A stretch of 64,000 nt of DNA, taken from positions 161,964 through 225,963 of the forward strand of contig NZ_JACIAH010000009.1 in the NCBI RefSeq assembly GCF_014194695.1, written 5' to 3'. The DNA is from Rhizobium sp. BK399 (GTDB taxonomy: Bacteria; Pseudomonadota; Alphaproteobacteria; Rhizobiales; Rhizobiaceae). The notes under the pieces were generated by a model. That model did no database searches, was not told the DNA's origin, and worked only from the letters and a program-made list of their open reading frames with translations. The position numbers were made by a program, and so were the translations under genes. Each line of letters begins with the position of its first letter. Position 1 is the first letter of the stretch. Below, piece by piece: positions 35,432-43,798 of the stretch.

Positions 35432-36331
35432 TCAGGAGGCCATAAACGGATCGTCCCTGACGGCTTCGACGAGGAAGTCGAGAACGGTGCGAACCCGCAA
35501 GGGCAGGTTCTTTCGTGACGGATAGACAAGGTTGATCGGCAGCCGCACGGGTGGATAGTCCGGCATTGCATTGATCAGCCGGCCTGCCTCCATATCGGGA
35601 TATGCCAGAATATGCGAAAGCACGGCAAGGCCGCCTCCGCTCAAGACCACGCGGTGCACCGCAAGGGCGCTGTTTGCGACCAGCCGCGGCGAGATGCGAA
35701 CGGAAATTTCGTTTGAGCCGTCTGAAAACAGCCAGGATCGGCCATCTCCGGCTCGGCTGTAACAGATACAGTCGTGCGTGTTGACCTCGGCCGGAGCCTT
35801 TGGAACTCCCCGGCGTTCGAGGTAGGCGGGGGCTGCGCAGAGAAAGGCTGTCGTCCACCCGATCCGGCGACACATGAGGCTGCTGTCAGAGACAAGACCG
35901 AGCCGTACCTCAAGGTCGATGGCTTCTCCGATGAGGTCTGATGGCTCCTCCCGGAAAAGGAGTTCGACCACCAGGCCAGGATGGTGGTCGAGAAGCTGCG
36001 CAAGTCGGTCGCTCACATAAAGGCCAAGTGGGGCGGGCAAGGCGAGGCGCACACGGCCCATGGCATTGGCTGCTTCGGCACCCGACGCCTCATTGAGTGA
36101 GTCCACTGCGTCGATCACCTTCAAGGCCATCGTAATGATCTGCTCACCCTCGAGGGTCAGGGCGAGCGCATTCGTGGTGCGATGGAAGAGGCGGATGCTG
36201 AGGTGCTCCTCGAGCGCGGAAACCTGCCTTGAAACGGCTGGCTGCGTCAGGCCGAGATCGGCTGCCGCTGCAGAAAAAGATCCTGTCTCGGCGACCCTCA
36301 TGAACGTCCTCAGCGCGCAAACGATGTCCAT
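35432..36331 (-). CDS. LysR-family transcriptional regulator
   Basis: This 299-residue regulator has an N-terminal winged HTH (MRVAETGSFSAAAADLGLTQ and PAVSRQVSALEEHLSIRLFH) and a periplasmic-binding-protein-like effector domain. It is divergent from the AhpD-like/SDR/cupin genes, the usual arrangement for a LysR regulator and its target. The intergenic region of 130 bases contains a perfect palindrome at 36410-36424, which however matches the one before the Rrf2 gene. The effector is unknown. Confidence 0.92.
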   Translation of the reverse strand: MDIVCALRTFMRVAETGSFSAAAADLGLTQPAVSRQVSALEEHLSIRLFHRTTNALALTLEGEQIITMALKVIDAVDSLNEASGAEAANAMGRVRLALPAPLGLYVSDRLAQLLDHHPGLVVELLFREEPSDLIGEAIDLEVRLGLVSDSSLMCRRIGWTTAFLCAAPAYLERRGVPKAPAEVNTHDCICYSRAGDGRSWLFSDGSNEISVRISPRLVANSALAVHRVVLSGGGLAVLSHILAYPDMEAGRLINAMPDYPPVRLPINLVYPSRKNLPLRVRTVLDFLVEAVRDDPFMAS

Positions 36332-36409
36332 CCCACTTTACCCGTACCGTTCGACATAACCCTTATGTTCCGAGACTAGACCGCAAACGCTTTACTGTCC
36401 AGCAATTAC

Positions 36410-36424
36410 GGATATCTTATATCC
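36410..36424. promoter_or_regulatory. Palindromic operator GATAT-N3-ATATC upstream of the AhpD-like gene
   Basis: GGATATCTTATATCC is a perfect inverted repeat with a three-base centre. A second inverted pair, AAGGAT-N7-ATCCTT, follows at 36427-36445. The GATAT-N3-ATATC core recurs ahead of the Rrf2 gene at 39807-39819, so Rrf2 is the likely binder. Confidence 0.5.
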
Positions 36425-36461
36425 ATAAGGATGACAAATATCCTTAAATAAGGAGACGGAC

Positions 36462-36941
36462 ATGACCCAGCGCCTGAACTACGCACAGCAATCCCCGGAA
36501 CTTTTCAAGAAGCTCTCCGAGCTCAGCATGAGCCTCAAGGAAAGCGTCATCGAGCCGAAGCTCCACGATCTGGTGCAGATCAGGGCGTCGCAAATCAACG
36601 GGTGCGGCTTTTGCCTCGATATGCACGTGAAGGAAGCCAAGTTGCATGGCGAAACAGAGCTACGCCTTTACCACGTCGCGATCTGGCGCGAATCGAACCT
36701 GTTTGCCCCGCGCGAACGCGCCGCACTCGCCTGGACTGAAGCGCTGACGAAGCTTCCGGAGGGTGGAATTCCCGACGAGCTTTACGAACGCGTTCGAGGC
36801 CAGCTCTCAGAAAAAGAGATCTCTGATCTGACCTTTGTAGTTATGGTGATCAATGCCTGGAACCGCGCCAGCATTGCGTTCAAGTCGGTGCCGGGCTCCG
36901 CAGACAAGCTTTACGGCCTCGACAAGGCAGGCTTGAACTAA
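36462..36941 (+). CDS. AhpD-like carboxymuconolactone decarboxylase-family protein
   Basis: This 159-residue protein belongs to the CMD/AhpD family. The redox motif CGFCLDMHVKEA (Cys-x-x-Cys with downstream His) near residue 48 marks a peroxidase-like member using paired cysteines. It probably takes part in detoxifying peroxides or organic radicals. AAGGAG precedes the ATG. It is first in a row with an NAD(P)-binding protein and a cupin, all on the same strand, and lies beside the divergent LysR gene and palindromes resembling the Rrf2 operator. Confidence 0.9.
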   Translation: MTQRLNYAQQSPELFKKLSELSMSLKESVIEPKLHDLVQIRASQINGCGFCLDMHVKEAKLHGETELRLYHVAIWRESNLFAPRERAALAWTEALTKLPEGGIPDELYERVRGQLSEKEISDLTFVVMVINAWNRASIAFKSVPGSADKLYGLDKAGLN

Positions 36942-36999
36942 GCCCCTGTCCTTTAGCCACCAACCACCGCGGCCTGGCCGCAAACCGGGGAGAAGTCCC

Positions 37000-37752
37000 A
37001 TGAAAATCGTTATTATTGGCGGAACCGGCCTGATCGGTTCGAAGACGGTCGAACGCCTGCGCAAGCAGGGGCATGATGTCCTTGCTGCCTCTCCGAACAC
37101 GGGCGTCAACACCGTGACCGGGGAAGGTCTGGCTGCGGCATTGGTCGGTTGCGATGTTGTCGTCGACCTCGCCAACTCACCATCCTTCGAAGATAAGGCC
37201 GTCCTCGAGTTCTTCGAGGCCTCGGGGCGCAATCTTCTTCGGGCCGAAAAGGATGCCGGCGTCAAACATCACATCGCGCTGTCGGTTGTCGGAACCGAGC
37301 GCCTGCAGGAGAGTGGCTATTTCCGGGGCAAGCTTGCGCAGGAAAAGCTGATCAAGGCATCGGCGATTCCCTACACCATCGTACACTCCACGCAATTCAT
37401 GGAGTTTGTGGGCGGCATCGCCAAGTCCGGAACGGTCGGCGATACAGTGCGGTTGTCACCGGCCTACATCCAGCCGATCGCATCTGACGACGTCGCCGCC
37501 GCGATGGCCGAAGTTGCCGTCTCTGCCCCGATCAACGGGACGGTGGAGATCGCCGGCCCCGAGCGTTTCCGGCTCAACGAACTCGTTGCGCGCTATCTCG
37601 AAGCAACTGGCGACGTGCGGAAAGTGCAGCCGGACCCGGAAGCTCGATACTTCGGCGCCCGGCTCGACGACGGCTCGCTCGTCTCTGACAACAATCCCCG
37701 ACTTGGCCAGATCACGTTCGAACAGTGGTTTGCAATGGCCCAGCGCAATTGA
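37000..37752 (+). CDS. NAD(P)-binding NmrA/SDR-type oxidoreductase
   Basis: The 250-residue protein has an N-terminal Rossmann motif (IVIIGGTGLIGSKTVERLRK) and belongs to the atypical SDR group (NmrA/quinone-reductase-like). The catalytic Tyr-Lys pair of classical SDRs is not obvious. It could reduce quinones or act as a redox sensor. It lies 58 bases after the AhpD-like gene and 55 before the cupin gene, so all three are probably cotranscribed. Confidence 0.9.
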   Translation: MKIVIIGGTGLIGSKTVERLRKQGHDVLAASPNTGVNTVTGEGLAAALVGCDVVVDLANSPSFEDKAVLEFFEASGRNLLRAEKDAGVKHHIALSVVGTERLQESGYFRGKLAQEKLIKASAIPYTIVHSTQFMEFVGGIAKSGTVGDTVRLSPAYIQPIASDDVAAAMAEVAVSAPINGTVEIAGPERFRLNELVARYLEATGDVRKVQPDPEARYFGARLDDGSLVSDNNPRLGQITFEQWFAMAQRN

Positions 37753-37807
37753 TCGGCCGACTTGTGCCGCTAACAGGTGCGCAATCGTCCAGAACAGGAG
37801 AATGACA

Positions 37808-38230
37808 ATGATCAGATCAATCATCGCCTTTTCGTTTCTCGTTGCGGGACTGACGGGACCGGCCGGCACTCACGATGCAGTTGCCGGCGAAGCGTCGAAA
37901 GTGACCCTTGTGTACGAACATGAGCTTCCGAATGTACCCGGTAAAAGCATCAAGGGCGTGCTCGTGGAGTACGGCCCCGGCGGATTTTCAGAGGGGCACA
38001 CCCATCCGAGCACGGCCTTCATCTATGCGACAGTGCTGGAGGGTTCGATCCGCAGCCAGGTCAACGATGGACCGGTCAAGGTCTACAAGGCAGGTGAAAG
38101 CTTCTCGGAAATGCCGGGGGATCGCCATGGTGTGAGCGAAAACGGCAGCAAGACAGAACCTGCCAAGCTTCTTGCTGTCTTCGTGGTCGATACCAGTGAA
38201 AAGGAACTCACCTTTCCCATGAAGAAATAG
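37808..38230 (+). CDS. Exported cupin-domain protein
   Basis: The 140-residue product starts with a signal peptide (MIRSIIAFSFLVAGLTGPAG) and then a single cupin barrel with the metal-binding pattern GGFSEGHTHPSTAF and GDRHGVSEN. The ATG at 37808 is preferred over one two codons upstream because AGGAG lies eight bases before it. It is the third gene of the AhpD-like/SDR/cupin set and probably binds a metal in the periplasm. Substrate unknown. Confidence 0.85.
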   Translation: MIRSIIAFSFLVAGLTGPAGTHDAVAGEASKVTLVYEHELPNVPGKSIKGVLVEYGPGGFSEGHTHPSTAFIYATVLEGSIRSQVNDGPVKVYKAGESFSEMPGDRHGVSENGSKTEPAKLLAVFVVDTSEKELTFPMKK

Positions 38231-38320
38231 TGAGGGAAAGCGGGGCGCGGTGCGGTTGAGCATCGTGCCTCTTTTACTTTTCTTTTGGGGTGCCAAAGAG
38301 TATGAAAGAGGGAACATCCG

Positions 38321-39298
38321 TTGCTGCCGCTGACGCTGATCAATCTCCTGGGAATTGCCGGGATTGCTGTCTGGCATCTTCAGGGCAGCGGCCGACCGAC
38401 GGCCAGACTTGTCGTGCAAATCTTCTTCTTCACTGCCATGACCGTCGTTCTGGCAGGAGCCGGAATCATGCCGCACCGGGTCGACGACTTGCAGCTCACG
38501 GGCTTCAGGGCCGGCATGGCTACCACTGCACGCGTCCTGTGGTGGACTCACCTCGCCTGGACGCTCATCGGTTTTGTCCGCATTTACATCGTTCTTGAAC
38601 GACGTCCGCGCGAGGCGCGACTATTGCAGGACCTCATTGTTGCGATCGTCTATCTCGGCGTAGCGCTGTCCATACTGGGCTTTGTGTTCCAGGCGCCCAT
38701 CGGCACTCTGATCGCAACCTCGGGCGTTGTCGCGATCATCTTCGGCCTTGCGCTGCAGAATACGCTCGGTGACGTCTTTTCCGGGGTTGCATTGACCTTG
38801 GGACGGCCCTTTACAATTGGCGACTGGATCGTGCTCGGCGACGGTACCGAGGGAAGGGTTATTGAGAACAACTGGCGGTCCATCTCCCTGATCACCGGCG
38901 CTCACAATGTCGTAGTCTTGCCCAACAGCGTGCTCGCCAAGGTTGGCCTCACCAATCTCAGCCGGCCCGACGAAAGTCATCAGATCGCGCTTCTTATAAG
39001 AATTGCGGCAAGCCACGATCCGGAGCAGGTCGAAGAACTCATGCTCACCGCGCTTCAAGCCTGTGATGCGATCGTCAAGGATCCGCCGCCCGTCGTCGCA
39101 CTGAAAGCGATTGACGCAGTAGCGATCGAGACGGAGCTTCAGTTTCGTGTCACGAGCCCGGCAGCCCGGACGCCCGCCCGAAACGAAGTGATCGCTTCTG
39201 TTCATCGCCATTGCAGGGAGAAGGGATTTTTCCTGGCGATGCCGCTCCAGTCCTTTCCCGCCAGGATTCCCGGAACACCATCATCCGGCGCGCTCTAG
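38321..39298 (+). CDS. MscS-family mechanosensitive ion channel
   Basis: This 325-residue protein has several N-terminal membrane helices and the MscS core (SGVVAIIFGLALQNTLGDVF, the pore-lining helix), followed by a beta domain with FTIGDWIVLGDGTEG. It should open under membrane tension and protect against osmotic downshock. It starts at TTG (38321) with AGAGGGA upstream; no in-frame ATG fits better. Its 3' end overlaps the convergent Rrf2 gene by 18 bases. Confidence 0.9.
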   Translation: MLPLTLINLLGIAGIAVWHLQGSGRPTARLVVQIFFFTAMTVVLAGAGIMPHRVDDLQLTGFRAGMATTARVLWWTHLAWTLIGFVRIYIVLERRPREARLLQDLIVAIVYLGVALSILGFVFQAPIGTLIATSGVVAIIFGLALQNTLGDVFSGVALTLGRPFTIGDWIVLGDGTEGRVIENNWRSISLITGAHNVVVLPNSVLAKVGLTNLSRPDESHQIALLIRIAASHDPEQVEELMLTALQACDAIVKDPPPVVALKAIDAVAIETELQFRVTSPAARTPARNEVIASVHRHCREKGFFLAMPLQSFPARIPGTPSSGAL

Positions 39299-39769
39299 CA
39301 CCCATTCAAAACTGCTCTTCCAAAGATCGCGCGGAATATCCCTGGAAAGCGTCTCCACTAGGTCGGAAAGTCTCACGCTGCGGAGCTTGTCCCGCCACGC
39401 TTCGTCGGCCTCCCACATGATCCGCGCGACCGCGCAAGGTTGGTCTTCGCAGTATCCTGGAGGTCTGCAGGGGTTGTTTGCCCGGATGTTGTTGCAAACG
39501 AAGGTTCTGGCCTTGCCTTCCACGGCTTCGACGATATCGAGAAAGGTCAGTTCGGCGGGCGTTCTGGCCAGCCGATACCCGCCCGTCGGGCCAAGGGTCG
39601 TATGCACCAGTCCTGCCTGCGAAAGTCCTTGCAAGGCCTTCGAGAGGTATTCCTTCGGAAGCCCATGGAACTCCGCCAGAGCTTTGGTGGATAGATAACG
39701 GCCCTCTGGCAGGCCTGCGAGAATGGCACAGCAGTGGAGCGCCCATTCGACTTGGCTCTTGAGATTCAT
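39281..39769 (-). CDS. Rrf2-family transcriptional regulator
   Basis: This 162-residue regulator has the Rrf2 winged helix (LSTKALAEFHGLPKEYLSKA, then GLVHTTLGPTGGYRLAR). The C-terminal part has four cysteines around FVCNNIRANNPC and PPGYCEDQPCAVAR, which could hold an iron-sulfur cluster or sense thiols. It is not a canonical IscR or NsrR by spacing. A GATAT-N3-ATATC palindrome lies 38-50 bases upstream and recurs before the AhpD-like gene, suggesting autoregulation and control of the redox genes. Confidence 0.92.
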   Translation of the reverse strand: MNLKSQVEWALHCCAILAGLPEGRYLSTKALAEFHGLPKEYLSKALQGLSQAGLVHTTLGPTGGYRLARTPAELTFLDIVEAVEGKARTFVCNNIRANNPCRPPGYCEDQPCAVARIMWEADEAWRDKLRSVRLSDLVETLSRDIPRDLWKSSFEWVLERAG

Positions 39770-39806
39770 TGAAAGATCCGAAAGATGCTGATTTGCATCT
39801 ATTAAG

Positions 39807-39819
39807 GATATAGAATATC
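39807..39819. promoter_or_regulatory. Palindrome GATAT-N3-ATATC upstream of the Rrf2 gene
   Basis: A perfect 13-base inverted repeat that shares its half-sites and spacing with 36410-36424. Confidence 0.5.
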
Positions 39820-40155
39820 TCTATTTGTCGTAGGTGTAAACTGCCAGATCACTACCATGAATCCGAGGATTAAGGCAGGCACGAAGGACTCGAAGCCGGC
39901 CTTCACAAGGTTGCGCTCGATGAGCTTCAAGCGCTGCGCCCGAAGATCGATTGATGGTTTCCACTCGCTGGACTTGCGTTCGCCGTGGCGGGCTTTGCAG
40001 AACCGGAATTCGGCCCGCGTCTCCTTCGCCAACGGGTTCTCCTTGAAGGATCGACGGGGGTCTGGATGTTCCTTTAGCGTGTCGACGATTGAACTGAGGC
40101 GGCCGCTACCCATCTATCGGGGAGGTTGAGCGGATGCCCGAATTGGAGAGAGACC
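39820..40155. other. Intergenic region, about 335 bases
   Basis: No gene or clear promoter recognised beyond the Rrf2 operator at its left edge. Confidence 0.35.
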
Positions 40156-40374
40156 ATGTTGGTACACCGATGGGAAAAGCCTCTCGTGTTAGGAGACAGC
40201 CGCATTCGTATTGTTGTCGGCTCCCCAGAGGAGGCGTTGACGTGGCTCATCCATGAGCCGCACCAGAGCGCTGCCAAGTGGCAACGAGCATGGAAAGCGT
40301 GCCAAGCGGTGGTTGACGGTCGGATGAACGCTGAAGACGCCAAGACCGCCGTCGAGCTCGCGGCTGCGCATTAA
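40156..40374 (+). CDS. DUF982-family small protein
   Basis: This 72-residue protein (WEKPLVLGDSRIRIVVGSPE, then ALTWLIHEPHQSAAKWQRAW and AVVDGRMNAEDAK) fits the DUF982 pattern: a beta hairpin, the SxxEAxxxL helix and a second helix with an internal conserved Trp. The family is nearly confined to Rhizobiales and its function is unknown. The ATG at 40156 is preceded by a GAGAG ribosome site. Confidence 0.8.
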   Translation: MLVHRWEKPLVLGDSRIRIVVGSPEEALTWLIHEPHQSAAKWQRAWKACQAVVDGRMNAEDAKTAVELAAAH

Positions 40375-40714
40375 GGCACTGGTCATATCCATATGTCCTC
40401 CATCCTTCGATGATTGACTTACAGCTTCTCGCAGCTCGCGCTGTTTCGTGTCGCGCTCGTTCCATGTCGGCGCCGATGACGACTGGACGCACTCTAAACG
40501 ACTTTGAAAGCGCCAGCACTTTCCTTGGGGGGCGTTCTCAGTGATCCCGGACTTATGTTCGCCCTTCCGGCCGTTTTGAGCCTGTCGATCCGCCAGCTTC
40601 GAAAGGCCTGAATTTCCATGCTGTAGAATTCGAAGCTGAAAATGACGGGAACTGGCCGGAAGCATTTTGTCGCCACCTTGCTGCACTCGGCATTCACCTT
40701 GCCGAGCAGCTTGT

Positions 40715-40800
40715 CGCTACATCGGTTGTCATCTTGTGCCTGGCGTTTCCGCCGCGCACGATCCGCGCATTGAAGGCCGGCGCGCCCGCATCACAACAGT
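40715..40800 (-). pseudogene. TnpB-like remnant 2
   Basis: The minus strand reads FNARIVRGGNARHKMTTDV, matching the helix before the strand in the TnpB fragment at 2615-2803, and the DNA of the two places is similar over about 70 bases. The frame then breaks. This is a second decayed copy of the same or a related element. Confidence 0.4.
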
Positions 40801-40894
40801 GGGAACGGATCCGATCCGGAGGACGGACGTGACATGTACATTTGCGCTGCCGAGAATTCCGCTATATCCCGATCCGAGATAGCCGCGGATAAAA

Positions 40895-40952
40895 TCCGAA
40901 TTGGACGAGCTTGAAATCCGAATTGGACGAGAGAAGGTTCCGAATTGGACGG
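40895..40952 (+). repeat. Three phased direct repeats, 22-bp period
   Basis: TCCGAATTGGACG[A/G] occurs at 40895, 40917 and 40939, exactly 22 bases apart, two turns of the helix. It ends 41 bases before the start of a broken AAA/DUF4143 gene. The layout is that of an operator or iteron array. Confidence 0.7.
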
Positions 40953-40993
40953 GATAGGGCAGGCCGTTGTGCGCCGCATGTCTGGAGGATTCA

Positions 40994-41445
40994 ATGACTG
41001 GAAGACAAGCAGAAATGCTCTATCCGAGGGGCGCAGCCGAGCGGATCCGCACCGCCTTGAAGGACACTCCGGTCGTCTTGATCAATGGACCACGCCAATG
41101 CGGAAGAACGACGTTGGCACGAACCCTGCTGGAGCCGGATCGACCCTATTTTACGTTTGACGACGAAACAACATTGTCATCCGCCAGGACCGACCCTGTC
41201 GGGTTCATTCGGCAGATCGACACTGCCGTCATCGACGAGGTTCAGCGGGTTCCTGTAACATTGTGGCATTTGAGATCAAGGCCTCGGCCACCGTGACACC
41301 GGCCGACTTTAAGGGTCTTAGAAAGGTCGCCGCAGCGACGGGAGCGGCTTTCACAGCGGGATGGGTACTCTATGACGGCGACAAGGTTTTGCCGTTCGGG
41401 GACACTCTTGCAGCAGTGCCTCTCTCTTGCCTGTGGAGCGCTTAG
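40994..41445 (+). pseudogene. Internally deleted AAA_14/DUF4143 ATPase gene
   Basis: The left part encodes the N-terminus of an AAA_14 ATPase: VVLINGPRQCGRTTLARTLL (Walker A, with Arg where Lys is usual) and DTAVIDEVQRVP (Walker B). At about 41250 the frame changes and the sequence jumps to the C-terminal DUF4143 end (VAFEIKASATVTPADFKGLR, then LYDGDKVLPFGD). About 250 residues that normally connect them are missing. The gene is a deletion pseudogene. Confidence 0.75.
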
Positions 41446-41679
41446 TCGCACGGCTGGCGACTGGCAGGCGAGCCCCGTGATAGGCGACGTCGATTCCTCC
41501 CGTCAAGGCTCTTGGCAATACCAACAAGGCACGCGTTACCGAAAGGCCAAGATCGACATCGCTCCGCTCATCTTCTGATAGCGGCATGGTGGCCCGTGTT
41601 GGCGATCGGACCTTATCGAAACCTGACGGCGTTCTACTCCGGGCTTGAGCTAGTGATGGCTTCGTCCACCTGGCTTTGA

Positions 41680-42345
41680 AAATCCTCCTTTTCAAAGCCT
41701 CCCGAATGGTCTGCACATAGAAATACAAGAGCGGAATCACAAGAAGGCCGAGGATGGTTCCAAGCAGGAGCCCACCCAGGACCGTTATCCCGATGGCCTG
41801 GCGGCTACCGGCCCCTGCGCCTGTTGCAACAACCAACGGCAGCACCCCCAGGCACCGAAGCCATTCCGGTCATCAGCACGGGTCGGAACCGCTGCGAGGT
41901 GCCTTCGATTGTTGCATTCATGATGCTTGCGCCTTGCTCGCGCCGCTCCTTGGCGAACTCGACGACGAGGATGGCATTCTTAGCCGCAAGGCCTATCAGG
42001 AGCAGCAATCCGATCTGGGCGTAAATATTGAGGTCAACGCCGGAAAGCGCGAGCCCGGTGAGTGCCCCAAGCACGGCAAGGGAGACGGACATCATGACCA
42101 CTACAGGACACTCCAGCTCTCGTACCGGGCGACGAGAAGGAGGTAGGTAAAAACCATTCCCATCAGAAGGATCAGGGCGGTCTGTCCACCCGCCTGCTTT
42201 CCTGCCGTGCCAGAACAGTCCATTCAAACCCGAAGCCGGGCGGAGGTTTCTCTGCGGCGAGCGTCTCCATGGCGACGAGCGCCTCGCCTGTACTGGTGCC
42301 CGCCGATGCCTGTCCGTTGATTACTGCAGATGGCTTTAATGGTAC
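41680..42345 (-). pseudogene. Decayed RND efflux permease fragment
   Basis: Pieces of an AcrB/MexB-type inner membrane pump appear in several minus-strand frames. In order they are INGQASAGTSTGEALVAMET, a segment resembling the GFGFEW turn, SVSLAVLGALTGLALSGVDL, NIYAQIGLLLLIGLAAKNAI with FRPVLMTGMASVPG, and a C-terminal helix LGGLLLGTILGLLVIPLLYF. The frames shift at least twice and the N-terminal two thirds are absent. Confidence 0.75.
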
Positions 42346-42976
42346 ATGGCGCCTTCATTGACCCGTCTAAGGTAGAACGTTGAACCTGGTCGAGGGGCAA
42401 GACTATTGAGGTGATCGGAAGCTGCAGTCATCGATCACGTCCGTCGATGTGGCCGTACACTGGGCCGAACAGCTATCATCCTGGCGATCGCCGCCGATCC
42501 GAAATCTTGAGCAAATCTCTCCGCGGATATTCTCGCAGCCACATAGCTGCCTGCTGGAGAAGGGGGCTGGCGCATTTCCAGCCAGCGTCATGAACGAGAT
42601 GCTGATACTTCCTGCCCGATCGCAACATCGCATTCTCCTGAACGCACGCCAACGCTGAAGTACGGGCGAAACCTACCATGTCGCAGGCGGCAAATCTACC
42701 GACAGTTGTTCGGCTGCTCAATTCGCAATGGAGCACGGTCGAGCGTCCGTCTCATACGTCCCGCCCACAAGGAGGAGGCATCGAACCAAATTGCCTCGCA
42801 TCGCGTTTGTGTCTCAAGGAATTGATAGGAGACGGAGGACCTGCGGGGAGCCATGTCAGACATTTCTGGGTGCACCTCGCACTGCTAGCACGCACCAGGA
42901 AGTTTGCAGGAATATATGGACCTGCGATCGTCGCTAGACCGGTTCAACCCGGCCTTCAACCGAGCGGGAGGTATTG
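42346..42976. other. Intergenic region, about 630 bases
   Basis: No gene recognised. It precedes the three-gene operon at 42977, so its promoter should be here, but no EcfG-type or other clear site was found. Confidence 0.4.
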
Positions 42977-43798
42977 ATGGAAAGTAGGGTCGACGCAGGA
43001 CCGACGGAAGCAGGGTGCAAAAGGCTATGGACGCTCACCAGGGCGGACTCACCGGTGATCGGTACAGCAATCCATGACGGAAGCGGTGTCAGGGAAAGTC
43101 TACAGGACCGATTTGCGCTGTCAGCCCATCAAAGACAACGCGAGGAAGATCCGTTTACCGCATTCCTGATCAATGATGTGCCGAACCAGGTCGTTGGCCA
43201 CCGCTCGCGTTTTGAATTCGACCTCAACCGGAGCCGGGACGGCGCCCTCTACCTCACCCCCGAACAGGCGTGGGGGCTGAAGGTCTGGCGCGAGCCTCTG
43301 CCACAGGAGGAAAAAGCCCGATCGCTCGCTCTTCACGATAGCTACTACACGATGCTTCGGACCTTCCTCAAACAGATTGAGCTCGACTTTGGCAGATTCG
43401 TTGTTCTGGACGTCCATAGCTACAATCATCGGCGGGCAGCGCCTGACGTCGAGACCAGCCAAGAGGATGCGCCGGATATCAATATTGGCACATTCTCGAT
43501 GGACAGGGACCGGTGGGCCTATGTGGTGGACCAACTGATCGAACACCTCCAGACCATCGTCGTGAACGGCAGACCTTTGGATGTGAGAGAAAATGTTGCC
43601 TTCCAAGGCAGGGGAGAACAGACACGGTTTATCCATGAGGCATTTCCGGAGACAGGCTGCGCCGTCGCGATCGAATTCAAGAAAATCTTCATGGACGAAT
43701 GGACGGGCGAGCCCAATCGCGTCGTCCTTGATGAATTGCGTCGTGGTCTTGCCGCGGCAGTACCCCTGCTGGAACGCATTCTGGGGTACGGCTCATGA
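42977..43798 (+). CDS. N-formylglutamate amidohydrolase-family protein
   Basis: This 273-residue protein matches the N-formylglutamate amidohydrolase (HutG-like) family, zinc-dependent hydrolases that cut amide bonds of acidic amino acids. Metal and substrate residues are visible in VIGTAIHDGSGV near residue 30, RFEFDLNRSR near 75, VVLDVHSYNHRR near 145 and GCAVAIEFKKIFMDEWTG near 235. GGGAGG lies six bases before the ATG at 42977. Its stop overlaps the next start as ATGA. With the DUF1704 protease and the ATP-grasp gene it forms an operon, so it probably processes a peptide-like product rather than histidine-pathway formylglutamate. Confidence 0.85.
   Translation: MESRVDAGPTEAGCKRLWTLTRADSPVIGTAIHDGSGVRESLQDRFALSAHQRQREEDPFTAFLINDVPNQVVGHRSRFEFDLNRSRDGALYLTPEQAWGLKVWREPLPQEEKARSLALHDSYYTMLRTFLKQIELDFGRFVVLDVHSYNHRRAAPDVETSQEDAPDINIGTFSMDRDRWAYVVDQLIEHLQTIVVNGRPLDVRENVAFQGRGEQTRFIHEAFPETGCAVAIEFKKIFMDEWTGEPNRVVLDELRRGLAAAVPLLERILGYGS

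Larger units (their letters stand above)
40375..40993. other. Degenerate region with TnpB debris and phased repeats
   Basis: No intact gene here. It contains the second TnpB fragment (40715-40800) and three phased repeats (40895-40952). Confidence 0.45.

Noticed and set aside
42346..42976. Search for a stress-type or SOS promoter before the amidohydrolase-DUF1704-ATP-grasp operon
   Set aside because: Neither GGAAC-N18-TT nor GAAC-N7-GAAC was found, so regulation of that operon is left open.
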